NCBI RefSeq assembly: GCF_052119645.1
Contig: NZ_JBGQOM010000003.1
Coordinates: forward strand, 1-64,000
Origin: Paraglaciecola sp030730205
GTDB taxonomy: Bacteria; Pseudomonadota; Gammaproteobacteria; Enterobacterales; Alteromonadaceae
DNA: 64,000 bases
Reading direction: 5' to 3'
The notes under the pieces: generated by a model
Told to the model about the DNA's origin: nothing
Seen by the model: the letters and a program-made list of their open reading frames with translations, nothing else
The model's database searches: none
Position numbers and translations under genes: made by a program
Shown: positions 25,965 to 34,939 of the stretch, piece after piece
How the letters are laid out: every line of letters begins with the position of its first letter
How positions within the stretch are numbered: position 1 is the stretch's first letter

Positions 25965-28133
25965 TTAAGCTTGCGTCAGCTTTGCAAATGACATCACCAA
26001 CCATTTACTTCCAAAGTCTTCGAAATTAATTTGAATGCGAGCATGTTCGCCAGCCCCTTCATAATTTAGCACAGTGCCTTCACCAAATTTAGGATGGGCA
26101 ACACGCTGACCTAATTTAAACCCCGTAGATTCAAACGCAGTGTGGCCTGTAGTGGGCGTAAAGCGGTTTTGTACTGGCCTTGAAATCGTCGTTCTCAGAC
26201 GTACTTCTTCAATATACTGACTGGGTATTTCTTTAATAAATCGTGAAGGTGTGTGGTACTTGTCTTGACCATAAAGTCGACGGTTTTCTGCATACGTTAT
26301 ATATAACTTCTGCATTGCTCGGGTCATACCCACATAACAAAGTCGCCGCTCTTCTTCGATTTTGCCTGGCTCTTCATTACTCATTTGGCTTGGAAACATA
26401 CCTTCTTCAACACCAGCCAAAATCACCAGAGGGAACTCTAAGCCTTTAGCGGTGTGAATGGTCATCATTTGAACTGCATCTTGATGACTGTCTGCTTGCG
26501 TCTCACCTGACTCTAAAGTGGCATGGGCCAAAAATGCGGACAACGGCGTCATATTTTCAGCTTCTTCAGGCGCTGAAAACTGCTTACACGCTGTAACAAG
26601 TTCTTCTAAGTTTTCAATACGTGCTTGAGCTTTTTCACCCTTTTCAGCCTGGTACATGGCAAATAGACCAGAATGTTTAATCACGTGGTCAGCTTGTTGC
26701 TCTAAAGACAATTCCGCAATATCACTCGCTAATTGCTTGATTAACTTAACAAAACCATCGAGAGCATTTAAAGCCCTGCCACTTAGACGCTTTTCATTAA
26801 TCAGTTGTATCGCCGAATCCCATAAAGATTGCTCGTTCTCTTTGGCCAAATCACGCACAGCAACTAGGGTTTTATCGCCCAAGCCTCGGGTCGGGGTGTT
26901 CACGATCCGTTCAAATGCTGCATCGTCAATCTGCTGGTTAATGATCCTTAAATAAGCTAATGCATCACGAATTTCTTGGCGCTCGAAAAACCGTAAGCCA
27001 CCGTAAATACGATAGGCGATAGACTCTTGCAACAAGGCTTCTTCTAATACTCGAGACTGAGCGTTATTACGATACAAAATGGCACAATCAGACAGTGCAT
27101 GCCCTTTATCCCGCCAATCTTTTATGCGAGAAACATTAAAACGAGCTTCGTCGAGTTCATTAAAACCTGCATATAAGGAGATCAACTCCCCTTCAACGTC
27201 TTCTGTCCATAACTCTTTGCCCAAGCGCCCTTCGTTATTACTGATGACCGCATTGGCTGCGTTTAGGATATTACCAGTCGAGCGATAATTTTGTTCAAGA
27301 CGAATGGTGGTGGCACCACCAAAATCCCTAAGAAAATGCTGAATATTTTGTACGTTTGCCCCGCGCCAACCGTAAATAGACTGATCATCGTCGCCCACAA
27401 TAATCATATTGTTGGTCGGGCAGGCTAATAAACGCAACCAAGCATATTGGATATTATTGGTATCTTGAAACTCATCAACCAGAATAGTGCGGAAACGTTG
27501 CTGATAATGTTTCAGAACTGCAGGATTGTGTAACCATAATTCATGGGCGCGCAGCAATAATTCGGCAAAATCAACAAGGCCTGCTCGATCACAAGTTTGT
27601 TGATATACCTGATATATCTCACGCATTTTTTGTTGACTTGCATCACCATGCGTTTCTATGTGTTCTGGCCTTAAGCCTTCATCTTTATTACCATTGATAT
27701 ACCACTGAACATGTTTAGGAGCCCAATGCTTTTCATCGAGGTTGAGACTTTTTAATACTCGCCTAACTAAACGATATTGATCATCTGAGTCTAAAATTTG
27801 GAAATTTTCTGGTAATTTTGCATCTGCATAATGGGCACGCAATAAACGGTGGGCAATACCATGGAATGTTCCTATCCACATATTCCGCAGAGCCGATCCT
27901 TGTAACTGCTCCACTCGACCGCGCATCTCGCGGGCAGCCTTATTGGTAAAAGTAACAGCAAGTATACTATGGGGTGCAATACCTTCGACGTCCATCAACC
28001 ACGCCATACGATGAACCAGTACTCTGGTTTTACCACTACCCGCCCCCGCTAAAATTAGCATGTCAGATGCTGGAGCGGCCACCGCTTGGCGTTGCTTATC
28101 GTTTAGTTGATCTAAGAGTCGAGATACATCCAT
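25965..28133 (-). CDS. uvrD: DNA helicase II UvrD
   Basis: 722 residues. A superfamily 1A 3'-5' helicase for nucleotide excision and mismatch repair. Walker A AGAGSGKTRVL near residue 30, DEFQDTN, GDDDQSIYGWRGA, and the C-terminal VGMTRAM motif are all present, as is the UvrD C-terminal tudor-like tail (GTVLNYEGAGEHARIQINF). A LexA-type box lies 43 bp upstream. It follows yigB, as in many gammaproteobacteria. Confidence 0.97.
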   Translation of the reverse strand: MDVSRLLDQLNDKQRQAVAAPASDMLILAGAGSGKTRVLVHRMAWLMDVEGIAPHSILAVTFTNKAAREMRGRVEQLQGSALRNMWIGTFHGIAHRLLRAHYADAKLPENFQILDSDDQYRLVRRVLKSLNLDEKHWAPKHVQWYINGNKDEGLRPEHIETHGDASQQKMREIYQVYQQTCDRAGLVDFAELLLRAHELWLHNPAVLKHYQQRFRTILVDEFQDTNNIQYAWLRLLACPTNNMIIVGDDDQSIYGWRGANVQNIQHFLRDFGGATTIRLEQNYRSTGNILNAANAVISNNEGRLGKELWTEDVEGELISLYAGFNELDEARFNVSRIKDWRDKGHALSDCAILYRNNAQSRVLEEALLQESIAYRIYGGLRFFERQEIRDALAYLRIINQQIDDAAFERIVNTPTRGLGDKTLVAVRDLAKENEQSLWDSAIQLINEKRLSGRALNALDGFVKLIKQLASDIAELSLEQQADHVIKHSGLFAMYQAEKGEKAQARIENLEELVTACKQFSAPEEAENMTPLSAFLAHATLESGETQADSHQDAVQMMTIHTAKGLEFPLVILAGVEEGMFPSQMSNEEPGKIEEERRLCYVGMTRAMQKLYITYAENRRLYGQDKYHTPSRFIKEIPSQYIEEVRLRTTISRPVQNRFTPTTGHTAFESTGFKLGQRVAHPKFGEGTVLNYEGAGEHARIQINFEDFGSKWLVMSFAKLTQA

Positions 28134-28175
28134 TACAATTTACTTGTCTATATTTTTTTCGCAGTATACCAGTAT

Positions 28176-28195
28176 TACTGTATTTAAATACACTA
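28176..28195 (-). promoter_or_regulatory. LexA (SOS) box upstream of uvrD
   Basis: TACTGTATTTAAATACACTA matches the gammaproteobacterial LexA consensus (CTGT-N8-ACAG) with a single core mismatch (ACAC on this strand) and good flanks. It sits 43 bp from the uvrD start, between yigB and uvrD. uvrD is an SOS gene in E. coli. Confidence 0.75.
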
Positions 28196-28268
28196 CTACA
28201 GTTTTGCTAAAAGGAATTAATACAAGAATGGGATAACTTGTTATTCTGATTGAAGGAAAAAGATGGTG

Positions 28269-29000
28269 TTACCGCTCATTAACAGTCGCAAGTGTTAGGA
28301 GCTCATGCAAGCTATTAAGTTGTAGATCAGGAAGTAAGAATAAAGATTCTTTTTTTAAACACATTGCTCGGTCATGGGCATACCAAGCACTTTGAAATCC
28401 AGCTTTAATCGCGCCATATACATCATTATGTAAATTATCACCTACATGTAAAATCTGCTCAGGAGCCAGATTTAACGCTTCTTTACAAGCATCAAACATC
28501 GCCCTATGAGGTTTCATCGGCTGTTCGAGGTTCGCCTTGAAAACATGACAAAAATACGGTTCTAAACCTATTTGCTGCAAGTTAACGTTGCCGTTGGTAA
28601 TCGCAACCAGTGGATAGCGAATGGCTAGGGCTTTTAATAAAGAATGAATATTTTCTTCTACCGTAAAATTACTGCGATGGAAGTAAAAACGATGGAAGCT
28701 ATATTCAACAGCGCTGTGCAATTCTGAATTTGAAAAGCCCACTGATTGAAAAACCAAATCAAGTACTTGCTTGCGTAACTCTCCCATGTCGTTTTTAAGA
28801 TTCGGGTTGCTCCCCAGTGCAGCCTGACGAAACGCAAGCCAATGACTTTTCTCAATAGCCATTGTAGCGGGATAGGCTTGCTTGAGATCAGCTAAAAATG
28901 CTGCTTCAGCCACAGGCATATGCACGTTGTTGTCATACAGGGTGTCGTCTAAATCAAAGGTAATGGCTTGGAAAGGTTTAAGCTTTTTGTAGAATTTCAT
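28269..29000 (-). CDS. yigB: HAD-family phosphatase YigB
   Basis: 243 residues. HAD motif I FDLDDTLYDN, motif II AITNGN, motif III region around KPHRAMFDA, motif IV HVGDNLHNDV. E. coli YigB dephosphorylates FMN and related compounds. It sits between DUF484 and uvrD; in E. coli and many relatives xerC would lie between DUF484 and yigB, but here only 80 bp separates them. Confidence 0.92.
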   Translation of the reverse strand: MKFYKKLKPFQAITFDLDDTLYDNNVHMPVAEAAFLADLKQAYPATMAIEKSHWLAFRQAALGSNPNLKNDMGELRKQVLDLVFQSVGFSNSELHSAVEYSFHRFYFHRSNFTVEENIHSLLKALAIRYPLVAITNGNVNLQQIGLEPYFCHVFKANLEQPMKPHRAMFDACKEALNLAPEQILHVGDNLHNDVYGAIKAGFQSAWYAHDRAMCLKKESLFLLPDLQLNSLHELLTLATVNER

Positions 29001-29080
29001 TTTTAACCATCTGTTTTAATTTATGACTCAAAGCGCATATTAGGCACCTAAATTCAGTAAACTAACCAACAGACTTAGTA

Positions 29081-29776
29081 TTAATATTTTAATAATTTGG
29101 GAATTAATATACTGAGAAACTGCTGTAACTGTGTGATCAATAGGGTATCCATATCAGGATTAAAATGGCTAGCGTCCTTACTACTCACTGCCAGCATACC
29201 TAATTCGCCTAGATCACCAAGTAGCAACAAGGCAACTGAGTTTGCTTCTTGATCAGAAAACAATAGTTTTCGTTCATGTTCGCTTAAACGTCCGAAAAAG
29301 AACTTATCACGACGAAAACGTTTTTCGATGAATAAACGACGTTGGATCTCAGGAAAAGCATTAGCACCAACAAAAGGTTTAATCACTACCGATTCTAACT
29401 TTAAACGCTCTTGCATAATTTCTTCAAGTATAAGCTCAAGCTCTTCCATGCTTTCTGCCGCTAACAAACGCAAGTTTAGATCGGCATAGACGCGGTAAAT
29501 TTGTTCATTTTGTCGCGCGATTGAAATCAATTGATTGAGTTTATAATTTAATAATCTCACTTTTTTACGCAGTTGTTCACTTTGTAATTCGACTAACGAT
29601 ACACTGCCTTTCAAGGTGTGGGGAATAGTTAAGTCTTCTAAAAGATGGGCATGTTTGATAAAAAAATCCGGATGGGAAAGTAAATAGTCAGCGATTTCTG
29701 TATCACTCAAAGCATTGTTGTCAAAGCCTTGGCCGATTTCTAACTCACTTTTTTGCTGTCCCATCACATCACTCAT
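29081..29776 (-). CDS. DUF484 family protein (YigA-like)
   Basis: 231 residues. The N-terminal IADYLLSHPDFFIKHAHLLEDLTIPH is the DUF484 signature, followed by a coiled coil and a GAF-like C-terminal domain (about 90-225). It overlaps the end of dapF by 4 bp. It is conserved beside dapF and xerC in gammaproteobacteria, but its function is not established. Confidence 0.93.
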   Translation of the reverse strand: MSDVMGQQKSELEIGQGFDNNALSDTEIADYLLSHPDFFIKHAHLLEDLTIPHTLKGSVSLVELQSEQLRKKVRLLNYKLNQLISIARQNEQIYRVYADLNLRLLAAESMEELELILEEIMQERLKLESVVIKPFVGANAFPEIQRRLFIEKRFRRDKFFFGRLSEHERKLLFSDQEANSVALLLLGDLGELGMLAVSSKDASHFNPDMDTLLITQLQQFLSILIPKLLKY

Positions 29777-30603
29777 AAGTTTATTATTCCATCAAAAATA
29801 TGTTCTGCTGCACCGGTCATTTTTAATACCGCATCTTTTCCAGGCCACTTGATTCGCAGACTTCCGCCTGGTAGGTCAACTCTCACATCTTTACTGAGAC
29901 GATTTTGCAATTGACCTACTGCAACTGCAGCACAAGCACCACTTCCGCATGCTAGGGTTTCACCAGAACCGCGTTCGAATACTCGTAGTTTAACGTGACT
30001 TGGATTTATTATCTGCATAAATCCGACATTAACGCCTTCAGGGAAACGCTCATGTTTTTCAAGCAGGGGGCCAAAAGTCTCAACGTCAGCCTGCTGGACA
30101 TCATCAACTAACAAGACACAATGTGGATTCCCCATTGAAACCGCCCCACAGAAGAAGGTGTGGTCGTCAGCACGAATAATATAGGTTTTTTCTTGTTTAT
30201 TTGCTTTCAAAGGAATGTGCACGGGGTCAAAATTAGGCACGCCCATGTTCACCGTAACCATCCCATCTTTTTCAAGGTACAACACCATTTTACCCGCTTT
30301 GGTGCTGACGGTTATCTTATTACGATTGGTAAGACCTTTCATTTTGACAAAACGGGCGAAACACCGAGCGCCGTTACCACATTGCGAGACTTCAGAGCCA
30401 TCGGCATTAAAAATGCGATAATGAAAATCTTGCTCTGGATCATAAGGAGGCTCTACTAGCAATAATTGATCAAAGCCAATGCCGAAATTCCGATCAGCCA
30501 ACTGCTGAATCTTCTCCTTTGAGAAAAATACGTTCTGAGTGACATTATCAATAACAACAAAGTCGTTACCTAAACCGTGCATTTTTGAAAATTGAATTTG
30601 CAT
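29773..30603 (-). CDS. dapF: Diaminopimelate epimerase DapF
   Basis: 276 residues. Converts LL- to meso-diaminopimelate for lysine and peptidoglycan. Both catalytic cysteines are present: SQCGNGARCF (about residue 75) and LACGSGACAA (about residue 220). The N-terminus MQIQFSKMHGLGNDFVVID is typical. It is separated from lysA by a strong terminator, so it has its own promoter, and is co-translated with DUF484. Confidence 0.97.
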   Translation of the reverse strand: MQIQFSKMHGLGNDFVVIDNVTQNVFFSKEKIQQLADRNFGIGFDQLLLVEPPYDPEQDFHYRIFNADGSEVSQCGNGARCFARFVKMKGLTNRNKITVSTKAGKMVLYLEKDGMVTVNMGVPNFDPVHIPLKANKQEKTYIIRADDHTFFCGAVSMGNPHCVLLVDDVQQADVETFGPLLEKHERFPEGVNVGFMQIINPSHVKLRVFERGSGETLACGSGACAAVAVGQLQNRLSKDVRVDLPGGSLRIKWPGKDAVLKMTGAAEHIFDGIINL

Positions 30604-30716
30604 TATTACTACTTAGCTAATTTCGAACTCTAAGCCCATCGTTTCAGAACTTAGATAACATGTACAATTTATATCACTTCGCTGAATAACTGACTATGTC
30701 TTTAATCAGTTAGAGA

Positions 30717-30757
30717 GAAAAAATCCGGCATTTACGTAGGAGTAAATACCGGATTTT
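30717..30757 (-). terminator. Rho-independent terminator of lptM-lysA
   Basis: On the minus strand AAATCCGGTATTTAC pairs with GTAAATGCCGGATTT (15 bp, one T-G) around a 6-nt loop, followed by a T-run. It begins about 10 bp after the lysA stop. Confidence 0.9.
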
Positions 30758-30765
30758 GAGGATTT

Positions 30766-32016
30766 TTATCCTAAAATATGCTCGCCAGCAAATAATTGCT
30801 CGATGCTTTCTCGCTCTCTGACAATATGACTTTGTACGCCATCCACCATTACCTCAGCGGCCCGGCAACGACTGTTATAGTTTGAGGCCATCACAAAGCC
30901 ATATGCGCCTGCACTTCTCACCGCTAAATAGTCACCTGCGGTGATAGCGAGTTCACGTTCTTTACCTAAAAAATCACTGGTTTCGCAGACTGGACCCACA
31001 ACGTCATAAATTGCAGCAGGCTTAGTATTGTCGATAGCCAAAGGAATAATGTCCTGCCAAGCAGAATAGAGAGCAGGCCGTATCAAATCGTTCATCGCAG
31101 CATCAACAATGGCGAAGTTTTTTTCAGCACCTTGCTTGATAAATTCGACTTTGGTTAATAAAACACCTGCATTGGCGACAATGGCCCGCCCCGGTTCAAA
31201 GATCAATTGTAAAGATTCACGGCCTTGCATGCGCTGGGCAATCGCTTGCGCGTACTGATCAGGATGAGGCGGTTTTTCGCCTTTGTAGGTTACGCCCAGT
31301 CCACCACCAATATCTAAATGGGCGATTTCAATACCCAGTGCGGCAAGCTCATCGATGAGACTTAACATAATGTCCAACGCATCAACGAAGGGGGTTAAAT
31401 CGGTCAACTGAGAACCGATGTGGCAGTCCATACCGACTATGTGCAAATTATCCAAAGAAGCAGCATATTGATACACTGCAACGGCTTGCTGACGCTCAAC
31501 ACCAAACTTATTGTCTTTGAGACCGGTAGAAATGTAGGGATGGGTTTTAGCATCAACATCCGGATTTACCCGCAAAGAAATAGGCGCCACCTTACCTAAG
31601 GATGCAGCAACCTGATTGATTCGGTCTAGCTCCGGTAAAGACTCGACATTAAAACATTTAATATTATGGGTAAGCGCGAGCGCGATTTCTGTTTCTGTTT
31701 TGCCTACCCCTGAAAATACGACTTTAGCAGGATCACCCCCCGCCTTTAAAACTCGAGTTAATTCACCGCCAGAGACAATATCAAAGCCCGAGCCTAACTT
31801 AGCCATGACATTTAATACTGCCAAATTAGAATTCGCTTTTACCGCGTAACACACTAAATGAGGATGGTCGCCTGCGGCCTTATCAAACGCTAACCAATGG
31901 CGTTCGATCGTTGCCTTAGAATAGACATAACAGGGTGTACCAAATTTTTGGGCAATGTCACTAAGCAAAGCATCTTCGGCGAAAAGTTGTTGACCTTTAT
32001 AACTAAAATGATCCAT
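30766..32016 (-). CDS. lysA: Diaminopimelate decarboxylase LysA
   Basis: 416 residues from MDHFSYKG; the frame runs further upstream through lptM. A PLP-dependent alanine-racemase-fold enzyme making lysine from meso-diaminopimelate. Seen: the PLP lysine in VCYAVKANSN, HIGSQL, GGGLGV, EPGRAIVANAG and the intersubunit cysteine in GPVCETSDF. The ATG lies one base after the lptM stop (TGAGATG), so translation is coupled. Confidence 0.96.
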   Translation of the reverse strand: MDHFSYKGQQLFAEDALLSDIAQKFGTPCYVYSKATIERHWLAFDKAAGDHPHLVCYAVKANSNLAVLNVMAKLGSGFDIVSGGELTRVLKAGGDPAKVVFSGVGKTETEIALALTHNIKCFNVESLPELDRINQVAASLGKVAPISLRVNPDVDAKTHPYISTGLKDNKFGVERQQAVAVYQYAASLDNLHIVGMDCHIGSQLTDLTPFVDALDIMLSLIDELAALGIEIAHLDIGGGLGVTYKGEKPPHPDQYAQAIAQRMQGRESLQLIFEPGRAIVANAGVLLTKVEFIKQGAEKNFAIVDAAMNDLIRPALYSAWQDIIPLAIDNTKPAAIYDVVGPVCETSDFLGKERELAITAGDYLAVRSAGAYGFVMASNYNSRCRAAEVMVDGVQSHIVRERESIEQLFAGEHILG

Positions 32017-32017
32017 C

Positions 32018-32170
32018 TCAACGGGGTTCCTGTTGGTTAGGTGGCGGTAGGGTTTCACTCTTGTTGCTCGTTGGCTCTTCAGGTAAATACAAAGGGCCTT
32101 TTTGGCCACACGCACTAAGACCAACCAAGCCAATAAGCAGTAAAATAAATAACTTAGGATTTTTTAACAT
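32018..32170 (-). CDS. lptM: LptM (YifL)-type small lipoprotein
   Basis: Fifty residues: signal MLKNPKLFILLLIGLVG, lipobox LSAC (Cys21), then CGQKGPLYLPEEP, the hallmark of LptM, and a short Pro/Asn-rich tail. LptM assists oxidative maturation of the LptD-LptE lipopolysaccharide translocon by mimicking LPS. Its position directly before the lysA/dapF block is conserved in gammaproteobacteria. It is below common ORF length cut-offs and easily missed. The stop is one base from the lysA ATG. Confidence 0.92.
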   Translation of the reverse strand: MLKNPKLFILLLIGLVGLSACGQKGPLYLPEEPTSNKSETLPPPNQQEPR

Positions 32171-32513
32171 CAATATCAAAACAGTAAAAACAGAGTATGA
32201 CTAATGATGTCATTTGCCAGACAAAAAACAAAGCGCCTTGATGCGATAAGTTAGTTATTTGATATAGATAAACCCGTTGATATTCATTTCGCTGACTGTT
32301 GCAATCTGTACATATCTGAAAACAAACCAAAAGGCTTGAACGATTGAAAATCTTAATGAGGTATTCATCAAGAACGCCCTTGCACAGCTTAAATCCCGAA
32401 TTAAATTAAAACCGCTTAGAGGATAAAAATTAAGCGATTTACTTTTTATTTTATAGCATTGCTAAGTAGGCGCAGTATACTGGATACCGATGTTGCCACC
32501 TGAAGGAATTAAA
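32171..32513. other. Intergenic region between divergent lptM and rraA
   Basis: 343 bp with no supported gene on either strand. cyaY (frataxin), divergent from lptM in E. coli, is not found here. A possible -10 (TATACT) lies near 32476-32481, upstream of rraA. Confidence 0.5.
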
Positions 32514-32999
32514 ATGGAATACAATACATCTGCGTTGTGTGATTTATTTGCTGACAGTGTAGACGTGGTTGAACCCATGTTCGTTAGCTTTGGTGGCCGC
32601 CCGTCATACGGTGGCATAGTGACAACAATTAAGTGTTTTGAAGACAACGGCCTCGTGTTAAAAGCCATTACTCAGCCCGGCGTAGGCAAAGTCTTACTTA
32701 TTGATGGTGGTGGTTCAATGCGCCGCGCACTCATAGATGCCAGTGCGGCTCAACTCGCTTATGAAAATGGTTGGGAAGGCATCGTGTGCTACGGTAGTGT
32801 TCGTGAAGTAGACGAGTTAGAAGAAATTAATATTGGTATTCATGCCATCGCGTCTATTCCAGTGGGGGCCGATGACCAAGAAATTGGCGAAGTCGATATT
32901 GCCGTCAATTTTGGTGGTGTTACTTTTCTACCCGAAGATCATATTTACGCCGACCGTACAGGCATAATTTTATCGCCTGAACCTTTGGATCTTGAATAG
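32514..32999 (+). CDS. rraA: Regulator of RNase E activity RraA
   Basis: 161 residues from MEYNTS (GAAGGAA about 5 nt upstream of the ATG). RraA forms a trimer that binds the RNase E scaffold region and dampens RNA decay. The motifs FGGRPSYGGIVTTIKCFEDN, VLLIDGGGSMRRAL and GWEGIVCYGSVREVDEL are typical. Single gene with a strong terminator. Confidence 0.95.
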   Translation: MEYNTSALCDLFADSVDVVEPMFVSFGGRPSYGGIVTTIKCFEDNGLVLKAITQPGVGKVLLIDGGGSMRRALIDASAAQLAYENGWEGIVCYGSVREVDELEEINIGIHAIASIPVGADDQEIGEVDIAVNFGGVTFLPEDHIYADRTGIILSPEPLDLE

Positions 33000-33028
33000 C
33001 TGCTTTATAATTTTCGATTCAAATAAAA

Positions 33029-33054
33029 ACGCCGCTTAACAAGCGGCGTTTTTT
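33029..33054. terminator. Bidirectional terminator between rraA and exbD
   Basis: Nine-bp stem AACGCCGCT/AGCGGCGTT with a short loop, a T-run on the plus side and an A-run before it. It lies between the convergent rraA and exbD genes. Confidence 0.88.
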
Positions 33055-33078
33055 GTATGTATTTAAATGAAGTATTGT

Positions 33079-33486
33079 TTATTTCGCTACCAATACCGAC
33101 ACTTTGTCGATACCTGCTTTTTTCACTTCGTTGATAACTTCAGTCACCATACCGTGTTTCGCTTTTGGATGAGCTTGAACGGCAGCAGAATCTTGGTTGT
33201 TTTCAGCCAAGAAACTTTGAATGTTTGCTTCAACGCGTCGAATGTCTACTTCACGGCCATTAACAACAATCGTACCGTCTTCGTTTACACGAATAGATAA
33301 TGATTTCACATTAGTTGGAGGTGGTGGAGTATTAGTATCTTTCGGGCGGTTTATTTCCAAACCTGTTTCTTTAACAAACGAAGTGGTTACGATAAAGAAG
33401 ATAAGCATGATGAACACGATGTCCAACATGGGCGTCATATCAATTGCTGCTTCGTCGTCAGAGGAGCCGTGTTTTTTTCTTTTCAT
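33079..33486 (-). CDS. Orphan ExbD/TolR-type biopolymer transport protein
   Basis: 135 residues. One membrane helix (about 19-42) with the proton-relay Asp in DMTPMLDIVFIMLIFFIV, a Pro-rich linker (TNTPPPPTN) and a periplasmic ExbD/TolR domain. Such proteins work with an ExbB/TolQ partner to power TonB or Tol systems, yet no exbB or tonB gene lies nearby. It is monocistronic, upstream of a bidirectional terminator. The partner is presumably elsewhere. Confidence 0.92.
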   Translation of the reverse strand: MKRKKHGSSDDEAAIDMTPMLDIVFIMLIFFIVTTSFVKETGLEINRPKDTNTPPPPTNVKSLSIRVNEDGTIVVNGREVDIRRVEANIQSFLAENNQDSAAVQAHPKAKHGMVTEVINEVKKAGIDKVSVLVAK

Positions 33487-33601
33487 CGGTATTAATCGCC
33501 AATAAGTTGAATATGAATCTGCCTAGTATAAAGACAGTTTTGCCTGAGAGCATCTATTAATTCGTTATGAATTAATCCAAAGCTCAAAAATAAAGTCGTG
33601 T

Positions 33602-34390
33602 TTATTTGCTTATAGCCTGCCCCAAATGACAAAAATAATCCAGTAGCTTATGCGAAATAGTTTGTCTTAATTGATCTTGAGGATAAATTCCAAGCTTTGC
33701 TTCAGGACTTTGTTTGGTTCCTTGTACCAAAAACGCATTTTTAATTCGATGGTCCTGTATGGCGGCTTCAAACGCTCTAGCTACTAACTCTTGCGGCTGA
33801 GCATAGTAAAAACAATTCAGATGTTGGTCAGCGAGCACACTGCGATTGACAAACTCATTAGGGGCGCCCTCGTCGGTAGTTAAAAAAATACTTGCGTAAC
33901 ACTGTGAAAGTTTGGTGTTTAGTGCATGGACACGCATGTCGCGGTCACCAAGCCAAACGGCCGAGGCGAACTCATTGGGACGACTAGTCAAAAACAATTT
34001 ATCACAGATATAGTGGTCAAAGGCATGCATCCATTCATGTGCAAGTGATCCACCTCCGGCATTTTTTGCTAAAGCCAGAATACGTGTATTGGACTCATAA
34101 TGAGCACTGCTGTGTTTTCGCCCGCCTCTACCAAATGCCAGCGATAAGGTACCGTTTAAAGATATGACCTGTTCAGGCACCGCTAAAATATCCATTAGGT
34201 CGCATAGAGCATCAAAAAATAAGTTGGCAGCGGTTTGTTGTTCTTGCTTGTTAACCCAACTACCAATTGTGATAGTACGAAAGCCAAACATTTTTCTAAT
34301 ATCTTGAAAACTAACATCCGCCCCATCTCGATGAGAGGCACCGTTACGATAATAAGGTTGCTGTAGCCGAGAACGAGGATAAGCCGCCAC
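33602..34390 (-). CDS. CLCA_X-like protein with an LPD1-type HEWMH metal motif
   Basis: 262 residues. The segment FGFRTITIGSWVNKQEQQTAAN through the Gly-rich LAFGRGG block resembles the LPD1 domain seen in large polyvalent phage/plasmid proteins. The helix LAHEWMHAFDHY is a zinc-metalloprotease-like HExxH variant (HEWMH plus a downstream Asp/His). No signal peptide. It begins 6 bp after the fldB stop, so it is probably co-transcribed. The name CLCA_X is recalled from general annotation; substrate unknown. Confidence 0.65.
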   Translation of the reverse strand: MAAYPRSRLQQPYYRNGASHRDGADVSFQDIRKMFGFRTITIGSWVNKQEQQTAANLFFDALCDLMDILAVPEQVISLNGTLSLAFGRGGRKHSSAHYESNTRILALAKNAGGGSLAHEWMHAFDHYICDKLFLTSRPNEFASAVWLGDRDMRVHALNTKLSQCYASIFLTTDEGAPNEFVNRSVLADQHLNCFYYAQPQELVARAFEAAIQDHRIKNAFLVQGTKQSPEAKLGIYPQDQLRQTISHKLLDYFCHLGQAISK

Positions 34391-34396
34391 GAAAAG

Positions 34397-34939
34397 TTAG
34401 ATTTCCGCTAACTCGGCAACAAGTTGCTGGCACCATTGATCTATCCTGCTATCGCTTAATTCATATTGATTTTCGTCATCTAGACACAAACCAACAAAAT
34501 ATTCATCGTCTGCAATCAAAGCTTTTGATTCGTTAAATTCGTAGCCTTCGTTAAACCAATAACCAATAAACTGACAACCCAGTATGGCCAGCTCATCATG
34601 CAACAGCCCTAAGGCATCTTGAAACCAATCGGCGTAGCCAAGTTGATCGCCTAAGCCAAAAAGTGCGACGGTTTTATCTTGTAGATTAAGCTCTGCGATG
34701 TCATCCCAACTCGATTCCCAGTCTTCCTGTAACTCACCAAAATCCCATGTCGAGATACCAAAAATCAAAGTCGTAAATTGCTCTGCTTGTTTTAAAGCAA
34801 CATCTTTTATGTTGAACAGTTGTATGTGCCTTGGGGCGAGTAAATCATTTAACTTAGCCTGAATTTTCTCGGCTGCCATTTCCGTGTAACAGGTGCTAGA
34901 GCCGTAAAATAAACCGATGTCATTAGTCGCTGTTGTCAT
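34397..34939 (-). CDS. fldB: Flavodoxin 2 (FldB)
   Basis: 180 residues. A long-chain flavodoxin with the FMN phosphate loop GLFYGSSTCYTE, the 50s-loop STWDFGELQEDWE and the 90s-loop FGLGDQLGYADWF, all very close to E. coli FldB. An electron carrier in the cytoplasm. Its ATG overlaps by 17 bp the end of a short upstream frame (34923-35180); the CLCA_X-like gene follows. E. coli fldB neighbours xerD, which is absent here. Confidence 0.92.
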   Translation of the reverse strand: MTTATNDIGLFYGSSTCYTEMAAEKIQAKLNDLLAPRHIQLFNIKDVALKQAEQFTTLIFGISTWDFGELQEDWESSWDDIAELNLQDKTVALFGLGDQLGYADWFQDALGLLHDELAILGCQFIGYWFNEGYEFNESKALIADDEYFVGLCLDDENQYELSDSRIDQWCQQLVAELAEI

